Part shown: in pieces, positions 13,373 through 13,563 of the stretch | Layout of the letters: each line of letters begins with the position of its first letter | How positions within the stretch are numbered: the stretch's first letter is position 1 | Source of the DNA: RGIG6904 sp024680835 | GTDB lineage: Bacteria; Bacillota; Clostridia; Lachnospirales; Lachnospiraceae | NCBI GenBank assembly: GCA_024680835.1 | Contig: JAILBP010000149.1 | Coordinates: 1-13,563, forward strand | Direction of reading: 5' to 3' | Length of the DNA: 13,563 nt | Position numbers and translations under genes: made by a program | Notes under the pieces: model-generated | Database searches by the model: none | What the model saw: only the letters and a program-made list of their open reading frames with translations | What the model was told of the DNA's origin: nothing

Positions 13373-13563
13373 TTATCGCTTGTCTTCAAAGAGCTTCTGA
13401 TAACGCAGTTCAGATTCTTTGTAATCACGCTCATCCTTTTTCTTCTTGCGTTCGTATTCTTCCTTATCCTGAGTCTTTGCCTGGATCATGAACTTGATAC
13501 CGAAGATCAGTCCCACGAGGAAGGTCACAAGAAGACCTAAGCATATAATGTTACCGATTAAAT
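13373..13563 (-). CDS. Small single-pass membrane protein (5' end outside window)
   Basis: About 62 C-terminal residues are visible; the frame is open to the window edge and no start codon is seen. A hydrophobic segment (NIICLGLLVTFLVGLIFGIK) is followed by a highly charged, probably cytosolic and helical tail (KEEYERKKKKDERDYKESEL, then RYQKLFEDKR). This is the pattern of small phage or mobile-element membrane proteins of unknown function. It is transcribed towards the polymerase gene and separated from it by a terminator-like hairpin. No family is recognised. Confidence 0.6.
   Translation of the reverse strand, partial: LIGNIICLGLLVTFLVGLIFGIKFMIQAKTQDKEEYERKKKKDERDYKESELRYQKLFEDKR

Noticed and set aside
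1..13563. CRISPR array, tRNA, insertion sequence
   Set aside because: No spaced direct repeats, cloverleaf-like sequence or transposase frame was seen on either strand.

Overview
The window looks like accessory DNA from a Gram-positive Clostridia-type bacterium, probably Lachnospiraceae. This is inferred from the strong AGGAGG-type ribosome sites, moderate GC content and the flavour of the proteins; no rRNA or housekeeping gene fixes the taxon. The outer parts resemble a phage, phage-plasmid or integrative element: a ParB-like partition protein tail and a small hypothetical gene on the left (+ strand), a sigma-factor-like helix-turn-helix protein (- strand), and on the right a family A phage-type DNA polymerase preceded by a small membrane protein (both - strand).

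Between these flanks, about 1.6-11.3 kb holds a + strand defence island. It starts with an untranslated leader of about 170 nt carrying a TATAAT box, a long hairpin and a second dyad followed by T-rich sequence (possible small RNA, attenuator or operator). Then come three overlapping genes of an ABC-three-component (ABC-3C) system: an HNH-type effector with the ABC-3C C-terminal region, a 73-residue middle component and a DUF2326/SMC-like ATPase. An XRE-family regulator overlaps the end of the ATPase gene. A type I restriction-modification system follows: HsdR, then an unusual single polypeptide in which HsdM is fused to a half-size HsdS with only one target recognition domain. A decayed SUKH (SMI1/KNR4) fragment separates this from an AbiH-family abortive infection gene. 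The island ends in a hairpin terminator shared with the convergent DNA polymerase gene.

The overlaps of 17, 11 and 11 nt and the 1-nt and 53-nt gaps suggest that the ABC-3C genes, the regulator and the restriction system form one transcription unit. The regulator may pace the restriction genes, and AbiH may be a third, separately acquired layer. The non-coding stretch 1315-1785 is the richest part for new biology. On the - strand side it has a ribosome-site-sequestering hairpin and a candidate leader peptide in front of the sigma-like gene, plus several nested or mutually exclusive hairpins. On the + strand side it has the defence-operon leader. No tRNA, rRNA, CRISPR array, transposase or integrase was seen.
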